DNA of 32,890 nt from Alistipes sp. Lineage in GTDB: Bacteria; Bacteroidota; Bacteroidia; Bacteroidales; Rikenellaceae. The number at the start of each line of letters is the position of its first letter. Position 1 is the stretch's first letter. Below, in pieces: positions 16,012 to 24,354 of this stretch. The notes under the pieces were generated by a model that saw only the letters and a program-made list of their open reading frames with translations, was not told where the DNA came from and did no database searches. The stretch is taken from positions 1 to 32,890 of the forward strand of contig JAFUOK010000005.1 of the NCBI GenBank assembly GCA_017481925.1, read 5' to 3'. The position numbers and the translations under genes are program-made.

Positions 16012-17147
16012 CACTTCAGGCGGTTAATCTGTTTGCTCACCGCCAGAGCGAAGTGAGTGAAGATTATGCGGGGGTTACCATTCTGGCTCACCTGACGCAT
16101 AGCCTGCTCAATCTCCGAGATGAGGTACTCAATATTCTGGTTGCCGATGAAGGGTGCAAACTTATTGCAGAATGCAGCCTTCTCGCCCCACAGATAACTT
16201 ATCTGTCCCAAGCCTGCGTGCAGCATATAACTCTCACGCAAAAGGCGCGCCGCGTGGCGCAGCATCGAGCGTTGCTGCTCGCGTGTAAGGGTAGCCACCT
16301 CGTCGGCCCAGTCGATGAGTTCGAGGTGTTTATCGTTATACGAGAGGCGCATAAGACGGCAGAAGAGATCAAAACTATCCCTTCGCACCTCATCCTCCTC
16401 GCCACCCGCGAGGCGACGCATCTCGATCAGATCGCCAGCGGCCAGGCGTGCCGTATTGCGACGCTGCTGCTCGTCACCCTGAGCCATAGGCATCAGATCC
16501 TCAACCGTAAGGCGTGGCACGGCCACCTCCTGCGTACGCGAGAGGATGGTCGAAAGCAACAGGTCGGCACGCTCGCTCACGAGCAGGAAGACGGTCTTCT
16601 CCCACGGCTCCTCAAGGATTTTGAGAATCTTGTTGGCGGCCTCGTCGTTCATCGTCTCGGGGAGCCAGATAAGCATAATCTTATACTCGGACTCGAACGA
16701 CTTGAACGAGAGGCGACGGATAATCTCGTCGGCCTCCTTTGCCGAGATCATACCTCGCAGCGTCTTGCCCAGATCCAGACGGTCGTACCACTGCTGGGGC
16801 GTGAAGTAACCGCCCGTAGAGGCTACGCACTCGCGCCACTGCGGCATAAACTCTGCGCTGAGAACCACCTCGCCCGACTTCTTGCCCTGCTTATTGACGG
16901 GGAAGACAAAGTGCAGGTCGGGGTGCGCCAGCGAAGCGATCTTCACACAGCTTGGGCATACGCCACACGAGTCGCCATCCTTGCGGTGGGGGCAGTTCAG
17001 ATATTGGGCGTACGCTATGGCCAACGGCAAAGCTCCCGTGCCCGCAGCACCCGTAAACAGCTGGGCGTGGCTGATACGGCCACGATCAACACTCTGGGCA
17101 AGGTGGCGCTTGAGCTCCTGTTGTCCTATGATATCGGCAAAACGCAT
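16011..17147 (-). CDS. holB: DNA polymerase III delta' subunit
   Basis: Clamp-loader subunit, AAA+ fold, 378 residues. The N-terminus MRFADIIGQQELKRHL and SHAQLFTGAAGTG are typical. The Walker A position reads GAAGTGALPL, where the Lys of GxxGxGK is replaced by Ala39, consistent with delta' not hydrolysing ATP. The zinc-binding Cys set is C52, C61, C64, C67 (CGVCPSC). The KIMLIWLPETMNDEAANKIL and KILEEPWEKTVFLLVSE segments carry the sensor-like region of the AAA+ domain, and LLSTILSRTQ is present. It starts 2 bp after the PPIase stop and overlaps folK by one base. Confidence 0.92.
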   Translation of the reverse strand: MRFADIIGQQELKRHLAQSVDRGRISHAQLFTGAAGTGALPLAIAYAQYLNCPHRKDGDSCGVCPSCVKIASLAHPDLHFVFPVNKQGKKSGEVVLSAEFMPQWRECVASTGGYFTPQQWYDRLDLGKTLRGMISAKEADEIIRRLSFKSFESEYKIMLIWLPETMNDEAANKILKILEEPWEKTVFLLVSERADLLLSTILSRTQEVAVPRLTVEDLMPMAQGDEQQRRNTARLAAGDLIEMRRLAGGEEDEVRRDSFDLFCRLMRLSYNDKHLELIDWADEVATLTREQQRSMLRHAARLLRESYMLHAGLGQISYLWGEKAAFCNKFAPFIGNQNIEYLISEIEQAMRQVSQNGNPRIIFTHFALAVSKQINRLK

Positions 17148-17149
17148 TT

Positions 17150-17857
17150 TTATTCAATTATCTCCTTAACACTTAAAATACGAACATCTTCCACGGGACG
17201 ATCCAGCGAGTCGGTGGCCGTACGCTGAATCTTATCAACCACATCCAGACCGCTCACCACGTGACCAAAGACTGTATATTGGCCATCGAGATGGGGCGTG
17301 CCGCCCGTAGTCTTATAGACCTCACGAATCGAGTCGGGCAGAACCACCGTGCCACCCGTAGCACGTGTGATGCGCTGCTGCTGGGCATCGAGCGTCTGAT
17401 CGTCGAACGTGCGACCCCAGACGATGTAGAACTGCGTGCGTGAGGAGCGACGCTGGGGGTTCACATCATCGCCCTCGCGGGCTGCCGCCAGAGCACCACG
17501 CTTATGGTAAAGCGTAGGAAAGTTTATCTCGGCGGGTATATCCTCCCAATAACGGGGATCGCCCGTCTCCTCGCCATCGGCAAAGAACTCGCTGCCCGAA
17601 ATATCGCGGGTGCGGGGGTCACCGCCCTGAATCATAAAGTTCTCGATGACACGGTGGAACAGCAGCGAGTCGAAGTAGTGCTCCTCGACAAGCTGCATAA
17701 AGTTATCGCGGTGGATGGGCGTGAGATCGCTCAACTCAAGCACAATATCTCCCATCGTGGTCTGCATCTGCACGCGACGGGGCTGTGTCGGATTAGTCTG
17801 CTGACCGCAACCGACAAAGATTGCTGCGGCGATGATTGCAAAAAATATCTTCTTCAT
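17150..17857 (-). CDS. Cyclophilin-type peptidyl-prolyl isomerase lipoprotein
   Basis: A 235-residue envelope protein: MKKIFFAIIAAAIFVGC with lipobox Cys17. A cyclophilin domain follows: TTMGDIVLEL, DNFMQLVEEHYFDSLLFHRV with the catalytic Arg69, ENFMIQGGDP, and GQYTVFGHVVSGLDVVDKI near the C-terminus. It catalyses cis-trans isomerisation of prolyl bonds during folding of exported proteins. An insertion of about 40 residues (PRYWEDIPAEI to GDDVNPQRR and beyond) is usual for Bacteroidota members. Its start codon directly abuts a copy of the 107-bp structured repeat, which therefore forms its translation-initiation region. Confidence 0.93.
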   Translation of the reverse strand: MKKIFFAIIAAAIFVGCGQQTNPTQPRRVQMQTTMGDIVLELSDLTPIHRDNFMQLVEEHYFDSLLFHRVIENFMIQGGDPRTRDISGSEFFADGEETGDPRYWEDIPAEINFPTLYHKRGALAAAREGDDVNPQRRSSRTQFYIVWGRTFDDQTLDAQQQRITRATGGTVVLPDSIREVYKTTGGTPHLDGQYTVFGHVVSGLDVVDKIQRTATDSLDRPVEDVRILSVKEIIE

Positions 17858-17974
17858 TTTGAATTTTGAATTTTAACCCTGCTTCGCAGGCTTTTCCTCC
17901 TCGCGGCTCGGCATAATCCAAGTAAGACTTGGCTTCTGCTCTCGCTCCGCAGCGTCGGTTGAATTTTGAATTTT
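17855..17974 (-). repeat. Structured intergenic repeat, copy A
   Basis: From 17855 to 17961 this is base-for-base identical to 32694-32800. A 16-bp direct repeat, TTGAATTTTGAATTTT, flanks the core at 17859-17874 and 17959-17974, exactly 100 bp apart. Inside are hairpins CCTGC-TTC-GCAGG (17878-17890) and CCAAGT-AAG-ACTTGG (17918-17932), with GCGG (17903-17906) able to pair with CCGC (17947-17950). One end abuts the ATG of the PPIase gene and the other touches the dut stop. It is probably transcribed on the minus strand. Confidence 0.88.
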
Positions 17975-17977
17975 GCA

Positions 17978-18409
17978 TTACTTGCCCGTAGAGCCAAAGC
18001 CGCCGGCGCCACGCTCCGTTGAGCTGAGCTCCTCCACGGCCTGCCACTCGATCTGCTCGTAGCGTGCCACAATCATCTGTGCAATGCGCTCGCCCGCCTC
18101 GATGGTGAAGGGCTCATTGCTCAGGTTCACCAGGATAACCTTGATCTCGCCACGATAGTCGGCATCGATGGTGCCAGGAGAGTTCAAGACCGTGATGCCG
18201 TGCTTGGCCGCAAGACCACTGCGGGGACGTATCTGCATCTCGCAACCCTCGGGAAGCTCAACGAAAAGTCCCGTAGGAATCATAGCACGCTCCAGCGGGC
18301 CAAGGGTTACGCTCTCATCGAGGTTGGCACGGATGTCCAAACCGGCCGAGAGGGGTGTCTGGTACTCGGGAAGCGCAAAGCGCGAATTGTTTACGATTTT
18401 TACTTTCAT
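17978..18409 (-). CDS. dut: dUTP diphosphatase
   Basis: Trimeric dUTPase, 143 residues, hydrolysing dUTP to dUMP and PPi. All five motifs are seen: SAGLDIRA (motif 1), [12 protein letters not shown] (motif 2), [15 protein letters not shown] with the catalytic Asp82 (motif 3), GERIAQMIV (motif 4) and the C-terminal Gly-rich lid [11 protein letters not shown] (motif 5). No signal peptide. It sits 18 bp after the flippase gene on the same strand and ends 3 bp from the structured repeat. Confidence 0.97.
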   Translation of the reverse strand: MKVKIVNNSRFALPEYQTPLSAGLDIRANLDESVTLGPLERAMIPTGLFVELPEGCEMQIRPRSGLAAKHGITVLNSPGTIDADYRGEIKVILVNLSNEPFTIEAGERIAQMIVARYEQIEWQAVEELSSTERGAGGFGSTGK

Positions 18410-18427
18410 AGTATCTTAGTTTTAGTC

Positions 18428-19906
18428 TTATCTTCTGCGTAGTGCCGAGCCTGCAAGAGCCCGCACATCAATCTTCTCGCGCCACACGGCATAGGCCACA
18501 AAGAGCAGGAAGATCACGATATTCATTCCATACTCCACAACGCCACTCACATGCGGCAGCAGCGCCTCGCTCACAAAGAACAAAGCCACACCCAGCACCA
18601 CATACTCTGCGATACGGCGCACATCGTAGGGCGTAGGGAAGAAGCGGCGATTCAGATAATAGCTCACCGCCACCATAGCCGCCTCGGCCACAAAGCGTGC
18701 CCACGCAGCACCGTAGTAACCCCAGCGGGGCAGTAGCGCGACATTGGCCACAACGGTTACGACCAGTCCCACAAAGGTGACATAGACAGCGAAGCGGGTC
18801 TTCTCCTCACGTTTATACCAGAACGAGAGGTTGAGCCACACGCCCGCCAGCACATTGGCACCCAGGATAACGGGCAGGATGAAGATACCCTCGCGGAAGT
18901 CACGGCCCACAATCAGCGCAAACAGATCGCGGAAGAGGGCGATACCGAGGAAAATCATCATCGAGGCCATCATATAGTACTTGAGCGCAGCGGCGTTGGA
19001 CTCCACAAACTCCTCCTTCGAGAAGTTGGCCAGAAAGAAGGGCTCGGCCGCGAGGCGATACATCTGCGTGAAGAGCGTCATCACAACGGCAATCTTCGTG
19101 ATAGCACCGTAGATGCCGAGCTGCGCCATCGATATATCCTCGGGCAGGAGGTACTTGATCATCTGGCGGTCGATGAACTCATTGGCTGTGCCTGCAATGC
19201 CACCCACCAACAGCGGCAGCGAGTAGGCCAGGATACGGCGCAGTTGAGATCGGTCGATACGGGGTACGGTGCGCTCCGTAGTGGGCAGGATAAGCAGGAA
19301 CGTGGCAACACTCGCCACAAGGTTTGTCACAAAGACCCAGCCCACGCCAAAGGCCGACTCAAAGAGTCCCGTAGCCTGAAACACCACCGCGAGTGTGACG
19401 TTGATAACCACATTGCACGCCTTCAGCGTGACGAACTTCAAGGCCCGACCCTGCTCACGCAGACGCGAGAAGGGAATCATCGTAGCCACATCGAAGAGGA
19501 TGATCGTAGCTACCAGCACCACATACAATTCGTTGCCCACGTACGCATCACCCATCCAGCGGGCAATCGTCGAGCGGAACAACACCACCAGTACAAAGAA
19601 GATACTCGAGGCCACCAGCGTAGCACCCCACGTTGTAGCGAAGAGGTGGCGTTTCTTCACCCTTATCTCCTCATCGCTGCCCCCCTCGGCCTCGGCCTTG
19701 GCGGCAAAGCGGAAGTAGCTCGACTCCATACCCATCGACAGCAACACCAGCGCAAAGGGTATGAGCGCATAGACATCGGTCACAACGCCGTAGGCTGCCT
19801 GACCGAACACACGCGTATAGAGCGGCGTGAGCAGGTAACTCAGCAGTCGCACGACAATGGTGCTGATGCCATAGATGGCTGTCTGTTTGGCTAACTTTTC
19901 AAGCAT
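18428..19906 (-). CDS. Polysaccharide flippase of the Wzx/oligosaccharyl MOP superfamily
   Basis: A 492-residue multi-pass membrane protein, with about 12-14 hydrophobic segments, that moves lipid-linked glycans across the inner membrane. The start LEKLAKQTAIYGISTIVVRLLSYLLTPLYTRVF is typical of the family. Later features are GVVTDVYALIPFALVLLSMGM, SYFRFAAKA and LAYSLPLLVGGIAGTANEFI. The frame reaches 20074, but the extra 56 residues lack family features. The ATG at 19906 has AAAGGAAG 8-15 nt upstream. It is the first gene of the long minus-strand run. No glycosyltransferases adjoin it, so the substrate is unknown. Confidence 0.9.
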   Translation of the reverse strand: MLEKLAKQTAIYGISTIVVRLLSYLLTPLYTRVFGQAAYGVVTDVYALIPFALVLLSMGMESSYFRFAAKAEAEGGSDEEIRVKKRHLFATTWGATLVASSIFFVLVVLFRSTIARWMGDAYVGNELYVVLVATIILFDVATMIPFSRLREQGRALKFVTLKACNVVINVTLAVVFQATGLFESAFGVGWVFVTNLVASVATFLLILPTTERTVPRIDRSQLRRILAYSLPLLVGGIAGTANEFIDRQMIKYLLPEDISMAQLGIYGAITKIAVVMTLFTQMYRLAAEPFFLANFSKEEFVESNAAALKYYMMASMMIFLGIALFRDLFALIVGRDFREGIFILPVILGANVLAGVWLNLSFWYKREEKTRFAVYVTFVGLVVTVVANVALLPRWGYYGAAWARFVAEAAMVAVSYYLNRRFFPTPYDVRRIAEYVVLGVALFFVSEALLPHVSGVVEYGMNIVIFLLFVAYAVWREKIDVRALAGSALRRR

Positions 19907-20025
19907 TCTTCTACTTCCTTTGGTCGTGGCACTCCCATAACCCGATTCTTGCAGTGTGCTCGCGTACGTGTACGATGCGCGGGATTCGCGGGCGGGCGCA
20001 CGCGCACAATGCGCGCTATGACTTG

Positions 20026-20033
20026 CAAAGTTA
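20026..20033 (-). promoter_or_regulatory. -7 box for the flippase-led minus-strand run
   Basis: The reverse strand reads TAACTTTG, matching TAnnTTTG, about 120 bp upstream of the flippase ATG. No clear -33 box. Confidence 0.45.
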
Positions 20034-20204
20034 CAAATATTATTGGAATTACGGTGCGTTTTCGCCGATTTCACCGCTTTTGGCGAGAAAAGGACAATTT
20101 TTGTGTAAAAATTTTATCTCTGCCATCCCTGCTGAAAAAGAGCCGATTAGGTTAAAAGGGGTTAAATATTTTGATAAATTATTGAATTTTTATTGTTAAA
20201 ATAC

Positions 20205-20235
20205 TTGACAAACGCTTTTTGATGTATTATATTTG
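20205..20235 (+). promoter_or_regulatory. Promoter of the phage-like structural cassette
   Basis: TTG at 20205-20207, a 20-bp spacer, then TATATTTG at 20228-20235, a full match to the Bacteroidota housekeeping promoter pattern. Transcription should start near 20240. It is host-type rather than phage-specific. Confidence 0.75.
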
Positions 20236-20241
20236 CACTGT

Positions 20242-20310
20242 CGTTAGTCACCGCGAGAGAGCAACAAGAGAACGATTTTGAAGATTTACGGGTTCTCGCG
20301 GGTGACAACG
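20242..20310 (+). ncRNA. Long 5'-terminal stem-loop in the cassette leader
   Basis: CGTT-A-GTCACC-GCGAGA (20242-20258) pairs with TCTCGC-G-GGTGAC-AACG (20294-20310), giving 16 base pairs with two single-base bulges and a loop of about 35 nt. It begins at the expected transcription start. It has no T-tract and so is not a terminator. It may stabilise the mRNA, bind a regulator or be a small RNA; the sequence does not decide. Confidence 0.6.
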
Positions 20311-20342
20311 GCCATTCGTTAAATCATTGAACTATTACAACT

Positions 20343-20393
20343 ATGATGCACCAACCACTAAGACTTCTGCCACAGGCGGGCCCATTCCCGTAA
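20343..20393 (+). CDS. Possible 16-residue leader peptide ORF
   Basis: ATGATG opens a 16-codon frame (MMHQPLRLLPQAGPFP, then TAA) just downstream of the leader hairpin. It is rich in Pro and Leu. No Shine-Dalgarno site is seen. A second mini-frame (MNISTTELHL) lies at 20408-20440, and both stop codons are embedded in GTAACGCA. They may be chance ORFs or a translated leader controlling the cassette. Confidence 0.25.
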   Translation: MMHQPLRLLPQAGPFP

Positions 20394-20604
20394 CGCAAAC
20401 GGCGGTTATGAACATATCAACAACGGAATTACATCTGTAACGCAGGTTTTTCAACAACAAAAAATTTTCGTTATGCGACTGATACTCCGCAGATTAACAC
20501 ATAGCCGTCAGAACTTATCAACATACAAACACACCAACTTAACAATTTTATCAACACTACAGGAGCCGAAATTTCGGTTCCCGACCCCTAACACCCCTAA
20601 CACA

Positions 20605-21009
20605 ATGAACAGAACACATCTTCTACAAGCCTTCTCCCGCACGGCAACCGCCGACGGCTACCACTTCCACTCCACCGACGACCGCTACATTCCGCAGCTC
20701 GTGACTGCCTACCCTGCTCTGTGGCTCTCGCCACCCGAGTTCAAGCAGATCAAGGGGCGCAAGCACGGAACAATAACCTACAACATCACGGCACACGCCC
20801 TCGATGCGGGCGCAAAGCTATCGCCCACGGAGCGCACGGCACGCCACACGGCGCTGGAGGAGGAACTCATAAAAGTATTCTCCTCGCTCTCGGAGGAGGA
20901 GTTCGTAGTGGCGGTAGAAAACCTCTCGATTCGCCACTCCTCGCAGACGCTCACGTCGGCAGGCGAGGTGGCAGCAACGGCTACCGCAGAGGTAATCACA
21001 TTTTTCTAA
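20605..21009 (+). CDS. Small phage tail-completion-like protein
   Basis: A 134-residue soluble protein, first gene of the cassette. The ATG at 20605 (MNRTHLLQAFSRTATADGYH) is preferred over an in-frame ATG at 20473 because the extra 44 residues are low-complexity Thr/Asn-rich. The order is an N-terminal helix, DDRYIPQLVTAYPALWLSPP, then LEEELIKVFSSLSEEEFVVAVENLSI and a strand-rich Thr/Ala end. Size and fold pattern resemble tail-terminator or completion proteins next to tail genes in Bacteroidota prophages; this is inference. It lies 25 bp before the next gene. Confidence 0.6.
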   Translation: MNRTHLLQAFSRTATADGYHFHSTDDRYIPQLVTAYPALWLSPPEFKQIKGRKHGTITYNITAHALDAGAKLSPTERTARHTALEEELIKVFSSLSEEEFVVAVENLSIRHSSQTLTSAGEVAATATAEVITFF

Positions 21010-21034
21010 GTTTAACTAATAATACCCTGAAAAT

Positions 21035-22009
21035 ATGAAATTTACATCTATACCCGAAGCCTACTCATCGTTTCGGGAGCCACTCCTCTACACCTTCAAC
21101 ACCGAGAGCACAACTCCGCGTGACGTAGAGCTGAAGATCATCAACCGCACCACGGGTGAGGAGATAGGTCGCAAACGACTCTACAACGTAACCACGGGCG
21201 AGGTGGATATTGCGCCCTACCTGCGCTCGGCAGCTCGCACTACGCTTCCCTCAAGCATCGAGGAGTGTGGCGAGGTGAGCGTCGGCACGACCATAAAGGT
21301 GGTGGTCGAGGCCGAGGGCGTGACATCCTCATCGCGCAACTTCATCGCCGCAACCATCGACCGCGATGCGCTCTTCACGCTGCTCACCACGCAGCAGCGA
21401 CACCGCACGATGGAGCGTGATGAGTTTGATCTTATCTCCTACTTCACCTGGCCCGACATCGTCGTATCGTTCGATGTGGAGTTCATCGGCAGCGGCACCG
21501 ACCTCATCACCATAACCCCTCCCTCGGGCGGCCAGCGAACCGTGGCGGTGACGGCCCGAGGTAGAGAGGGGGTGGATACCATACGCGTAAGCATCAAGGT
21601 CGATGACCAGGTGCAAGAGGAAATCGAGTACGACCTGATGCCCAACATACGGGGCTCGCACCGTGTGGCGTGGCTCAACACACATCGCTCACCCGAGGTA
21701 TATACCTTCCCGCTACGCAAGAGTGTCCTCATCGAGGCTACACGCCGCCATATAGAGAGCGTGTGGGGTCGCGAGGCGGCAGCGGTGGAGGGTGCCAGCG
21801 AGCTGAAACTGCTCTCGGCATACGAGCCCGAACACCAGCTAAAGGCCCTGGCCGAGATACTCCATTCGCCCCGTGTGTGGCTCGTCGAGGGTTTGACGGT
21901 GCAGGATGTGATGCTCACCACCGACCGTGTGCTGCTCTCACCCAACGAGGAGATGGGAATCATCGAGGTTGACATACGAGCCGCAGAGGAGGGCGTGCAG
22001 CTATGGTAG
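21035..22009 (+). CDS. Phage-like tail/baseplate protein of unknown exact role
   Basis: A 324-residue soluble protein with no signal peptide or membrane segment. It is mostly beta-strand, with Thr/Val-rich stretches such as DVELKIINRTTGEEIGRKRL and DLITITPPSGGQRTVAVTAR, and a C-terminal section with FPLRKSVLIEATRRHIESVW and LAEILHSPRVWLVEG. I do not recognise a named family. Its 7-bp overlap with the next gene (ATG at 22003, stop at 22007-22009) shows tight coupling to the 773-residue tail protein. A distal-tail or baseplate role is inferred from context only. Confidence 0.55.
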   Translation: MKFTSIPEAYSSFREPLLYTFNTESTTPRDVELKIINRTTGEEIGRKRLYNVTTGEVDIAPYLRSAARTTLPSSIEECGEVSVGTTIKVVVEAEGVTSSSRNFIAATIDRDALFTLLTTQQRHRTMERDEFDLISYFTWPDIVVSFDVEFIGSGTDLITITPPSGGQRTVAVTARGREGVDTIRVSIKVDDQVQEEIEYDLMPNIRGSHRVAWLNTHRSPEVYTFPLRKSVLIEATRRHIESVWGREAAAVEGASELKLLSAYEPEHQLKALAEILHSPRVWLVEGLTVQDVMLTTDRVLLSPNEEMGIIEVDIRAAEEGVQLW

Positions 22010-24324
22010 AGATCTTCATTGACGACAAGCGTTGCGATGTGGAGGTAGGCTACAAGCCCAACGAGGATATCTTCACCTTCGATGCCGAGGCATTCTCCTC
22101 TCTTGACAAGGCACGCACGGGACGCAGCACCACGCTGCGTCTGCCCCTCTCGCCCACGAACGACCGCATAATGGGCTTTGCCGCCGACCCTGCCACGGGC
22201 TCTCAATTCAACTCCTCGCTGCATCGGGGACGTGTGGTGGTGGATGGCGTGGAACTGCTCGCCGGCGTAGCCACACTCCTCGCCATCGAGGGAGAGGATG
22301 GCGCAGGGCATTACGTTGTCAGCATACGCGACGGCGCAGGCGAATGGATCGACACTATCGCCTCACGCTCGCTGCTCGACACCCCGCTTGACTTTGCTGC
22401 AACACTCGACTATTCACTTATCGAGCAGAGCTGGCAGGGCGACAGGACGGTGCGTTTTCTGCCCGTACGTTATGACGACTACCGCGAGCCCTACGACAAC
22501 ACATCACTCTACGCCCCGCAACGAGTGATGACCGTGGGCGACTACCACCCCTTCATCTCGGTGGAGAAGATGCTGCGTGCCATATTCGAGGGCGTGGGCT
22601 ACACCGTTGAGAGCCGTCTGCTCGAGAGCGACGAGTTCAGAAAACTACACTTCAGCGGCTGCTACCCCAAATCGGGTGCCTCGCTCACGCGTCTGGATAA
22701 CTCCTCGGGTTTCAAGGCAGGCAGAACATCCGATGCAACTACGACTGCCGACGTGATGGGTCGTGTGTGGATGACGCCGCTGGTGCTCACCTCTTCGGTA
22801 GGCAACTTCGTTCAGACCACCGAGGGCGGAGAGCTCTACAACAACCGTGGCGTGTTGCAGATTACAGACCAGGGTGTGGAGTATCACCCCTCGGTGGAGG
22901 TGAGTGTGAGCTGGGAGATTTTTCTCAAATACACCACCGACTACCGCATTGTCTCAAGCCAACGACTGCAAGGCTTCGATGCGCTCTACGTCGATACGGG
23001 TTGCGATATGGAGATCCCGCTGGCAAACCCCTACAAGGATCGCCGCACAAGCCTCACGGCAGGGGTGCAGTACAAGTGCTTTGTCTTTGACCTTGCGAGC
23101 GGGGAGGCCCTGCGCCTGATCTATCGCAGAGCAAGTGGCGACACGCTGCTGAAGAGCATCACGGCCGAGGAGAGCTCCTTCACGATGCCCTCGCTTAGCG
23201 GTGGCGAGTGTCTGCTGCTCACCTCCAGCGGCGAGGAGTATGCGGGCGACTGGGCAATATATGATGGTTATGTGGAGCGCACGGGACAGACCGATGTGGA
23301 GATAACGTTACTTACGCCACCCGAAAGGCTAACCCCCTCGAAGGGTAAATCGTTTACAAAGATGTACTTGCACGGAGCCGAGCAGGGTCAGCGTCTGACG
23401 TTATCATCCCACTCGACGTTGCGTCCCCGCTTCTCCTCATCGCCATCGCTGGGTTCGGCGCTCACCACGGAGAGTTTTCTCAACCACGATGCCACGCAAG
23501 CCGACTTTGTGGAGGCCATCCAGCAGATGTTCAACCTGCGCATTGCCACCTGCGAGGAGAGGAAGACAGTCTGCATCGAACCCTACGACGACTTCTACGA
23601 TGGCACGCTGCGCGAGGTGAGCATCTATGCCGACCGCAAGGCTCCGATGCGAGCCTCGGATCTGGCTTGCGAGCAGCGTAAGAGCCTCACGCTATGCTAT
23701 CGGGCCGAGGGCGACGGGGCCGTGGCACGCCACAATGCGCAGACGGGCGAAGTGTTCGGGCAGTGGAGTGCGACCAGCCCCTCCTATGCGGCAAAGATGG
23801 GTCGCAAACGACTTGCCAACCCTCTGTTCTGCCCCACCATATCCACATCGGGCATCCACGCCTCGGCACCCTCGGCGATGATTATGCAGGTGGGCGACCG
23901 TGACGCCGACACTGTGGGAGAGGTGTCGATGCGCATCGTGCGCTACGAGGGTATGCGTCCCCTGCCCGCGGGCGAGAGGTGGGGAGCACCCTCATTTGGC
24001 GAGGAGTATCCCTTTGCGGCGTTCCACTCGGCGGGGGAGTTCACGCTCTGCTTTGAGGATAGGGACAGTGTGCAGGGGCTGCACCGCTACTACGACCGCG
24101 AGTGGCAGGAGCGGAGCCTGAGGCGTAGTCTCTCGCTATCGCTCACCCTGCCCCCACACGCCCTGCCGGCACTTGCAGATGCATCACAGGGAGGAGGAGC
24201 ACGCGACATCTACCGTCTGAGCATTGCAGGTCAGCGAGCCTCGTACTACCTGCACCGCATCACGGGCTACGATGTGGCAACACGCCGTGCGCGGTGTCAG
24301 ATCATTCGCACGGCAGAAGATTAA
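22003..24324 (+). CDS. Large phage-like tail/baseplate protein
   Basis: A 773-residue soluble, strand-rich protein, the largest in the cassette. The N-terminus (VEIFIDDKRCDVEVGYK, FSSLDKARTGRSTTLRLPLS) resembles tail proteins I associate with Bacteroidota prophages. So does a segment near residues 500-530: FVEAIQQMFNLRIATCEERK, followed by VCIEPYDDFYDG. No enzyme motif is seen. It overlaps the preceding gene by 7 bp and precedes the prohead protease by 30 bp. The assignment to tail hub or baseplate is inference and should be tested by structure comparison. Confidence 0.6.
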   Translation: MVEIFIDDKRCDVEVGYKPNEDIFTFDAEAFSSLDKARTGRSTTLRLPLSPTNDRIMGFAADPATGSQFNSSLHRGRVVVDGVELLAGVATLLAIEGEDGAGHYVVSIRDGAGEWIDTIASRSLLDTPLDFAATLDYSLIEQSWQGDRTVRFLPVRYDDYREPYDNTSLYAPQRVMTVGDYHPFISVEKMLRAIFEGVGYTVESRLLESDEFRKLHFSGCYPKSGASLTRLDNSSGFKAGRTSDATTTADVMGRVWMTPLVLTSSVGNFVQTTEGGELYNNRGVLQITDQGVEYHPSVEVSVSWEIFLKYTTDYRIVSSQRLQGFDALYVDTGCDMEIPLANPYKDRRTSLTAGVQYKCFVFDLASGEALRLIYRRASGDTLLKSITAEESSFTMPSLSGGECLLLTSSGEEYAGDWAIYDGYVERTGQTDVEITLLTPPERLTPSKGKSFTKMYLHGAEQGQRLTLSSHSTLRPRFSSSPSLGSALTTESFLNHDATQADFVEAIQQMFNLRIATCEERKTVCIEPYDDFYDGTLREVSIYADRKAPMRASDLACEQRKSLTLCYRAEGDGAVARHNAQTGEVFGQWSATSPSYAAKMGRKRLANPLFCPTISTSGIHASAPSAMIMQVGDRDADTVGEVSMRIVRYEGMRPLPAGERWGAPSFGEEYPFAAFHSAGEFTLCFEDRDSVQGLHRYYDREWQERSLRRSLSLSLTLPPHALPALADASQGGGARDIYRLSIAGQRASYYLHRITGYDVATRRARCQIIRTAED

Positions 24325-24354
24325 CCAGAATTATTAACCACTAAAAACGTAAAA

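Larger units (their letters stand above)
19907..20604. other. Divergent control region of the phage-like cassette
   Basis: About 700 bp without a confirmed gene. The left part carries the minus-strand -7 box. The middle (about 20040-20200) is AT-rich without clear signals. The right part contains the cassette promoter, a long 5'-terminal hairpin, two very short possible ORFs and an unusually long leader of about 360 nt before the first cassette gene. Confidence 0.65.

Noticed and set aside
16002-17228. 408-residue plus-strand ORF
   Set aside because: Antisense to holB, whose clamp-loader motifs are unambiguous; no family features in the antisense frame.
19907-20074. N-terminal extension of the flippase
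   Set aside because: Fifty-six extra residues are polar and unlike the family start; the ATG at 19906 has a good ribosome-binding site, and the predicted -7 box lies inside the extension.
21439-22311. 290-residue minus-strand ORF inside the cassette
   Set aside because: Antisense to two coupled tail-like genes, Ser/Arg-rich, with no promoter or operon context.
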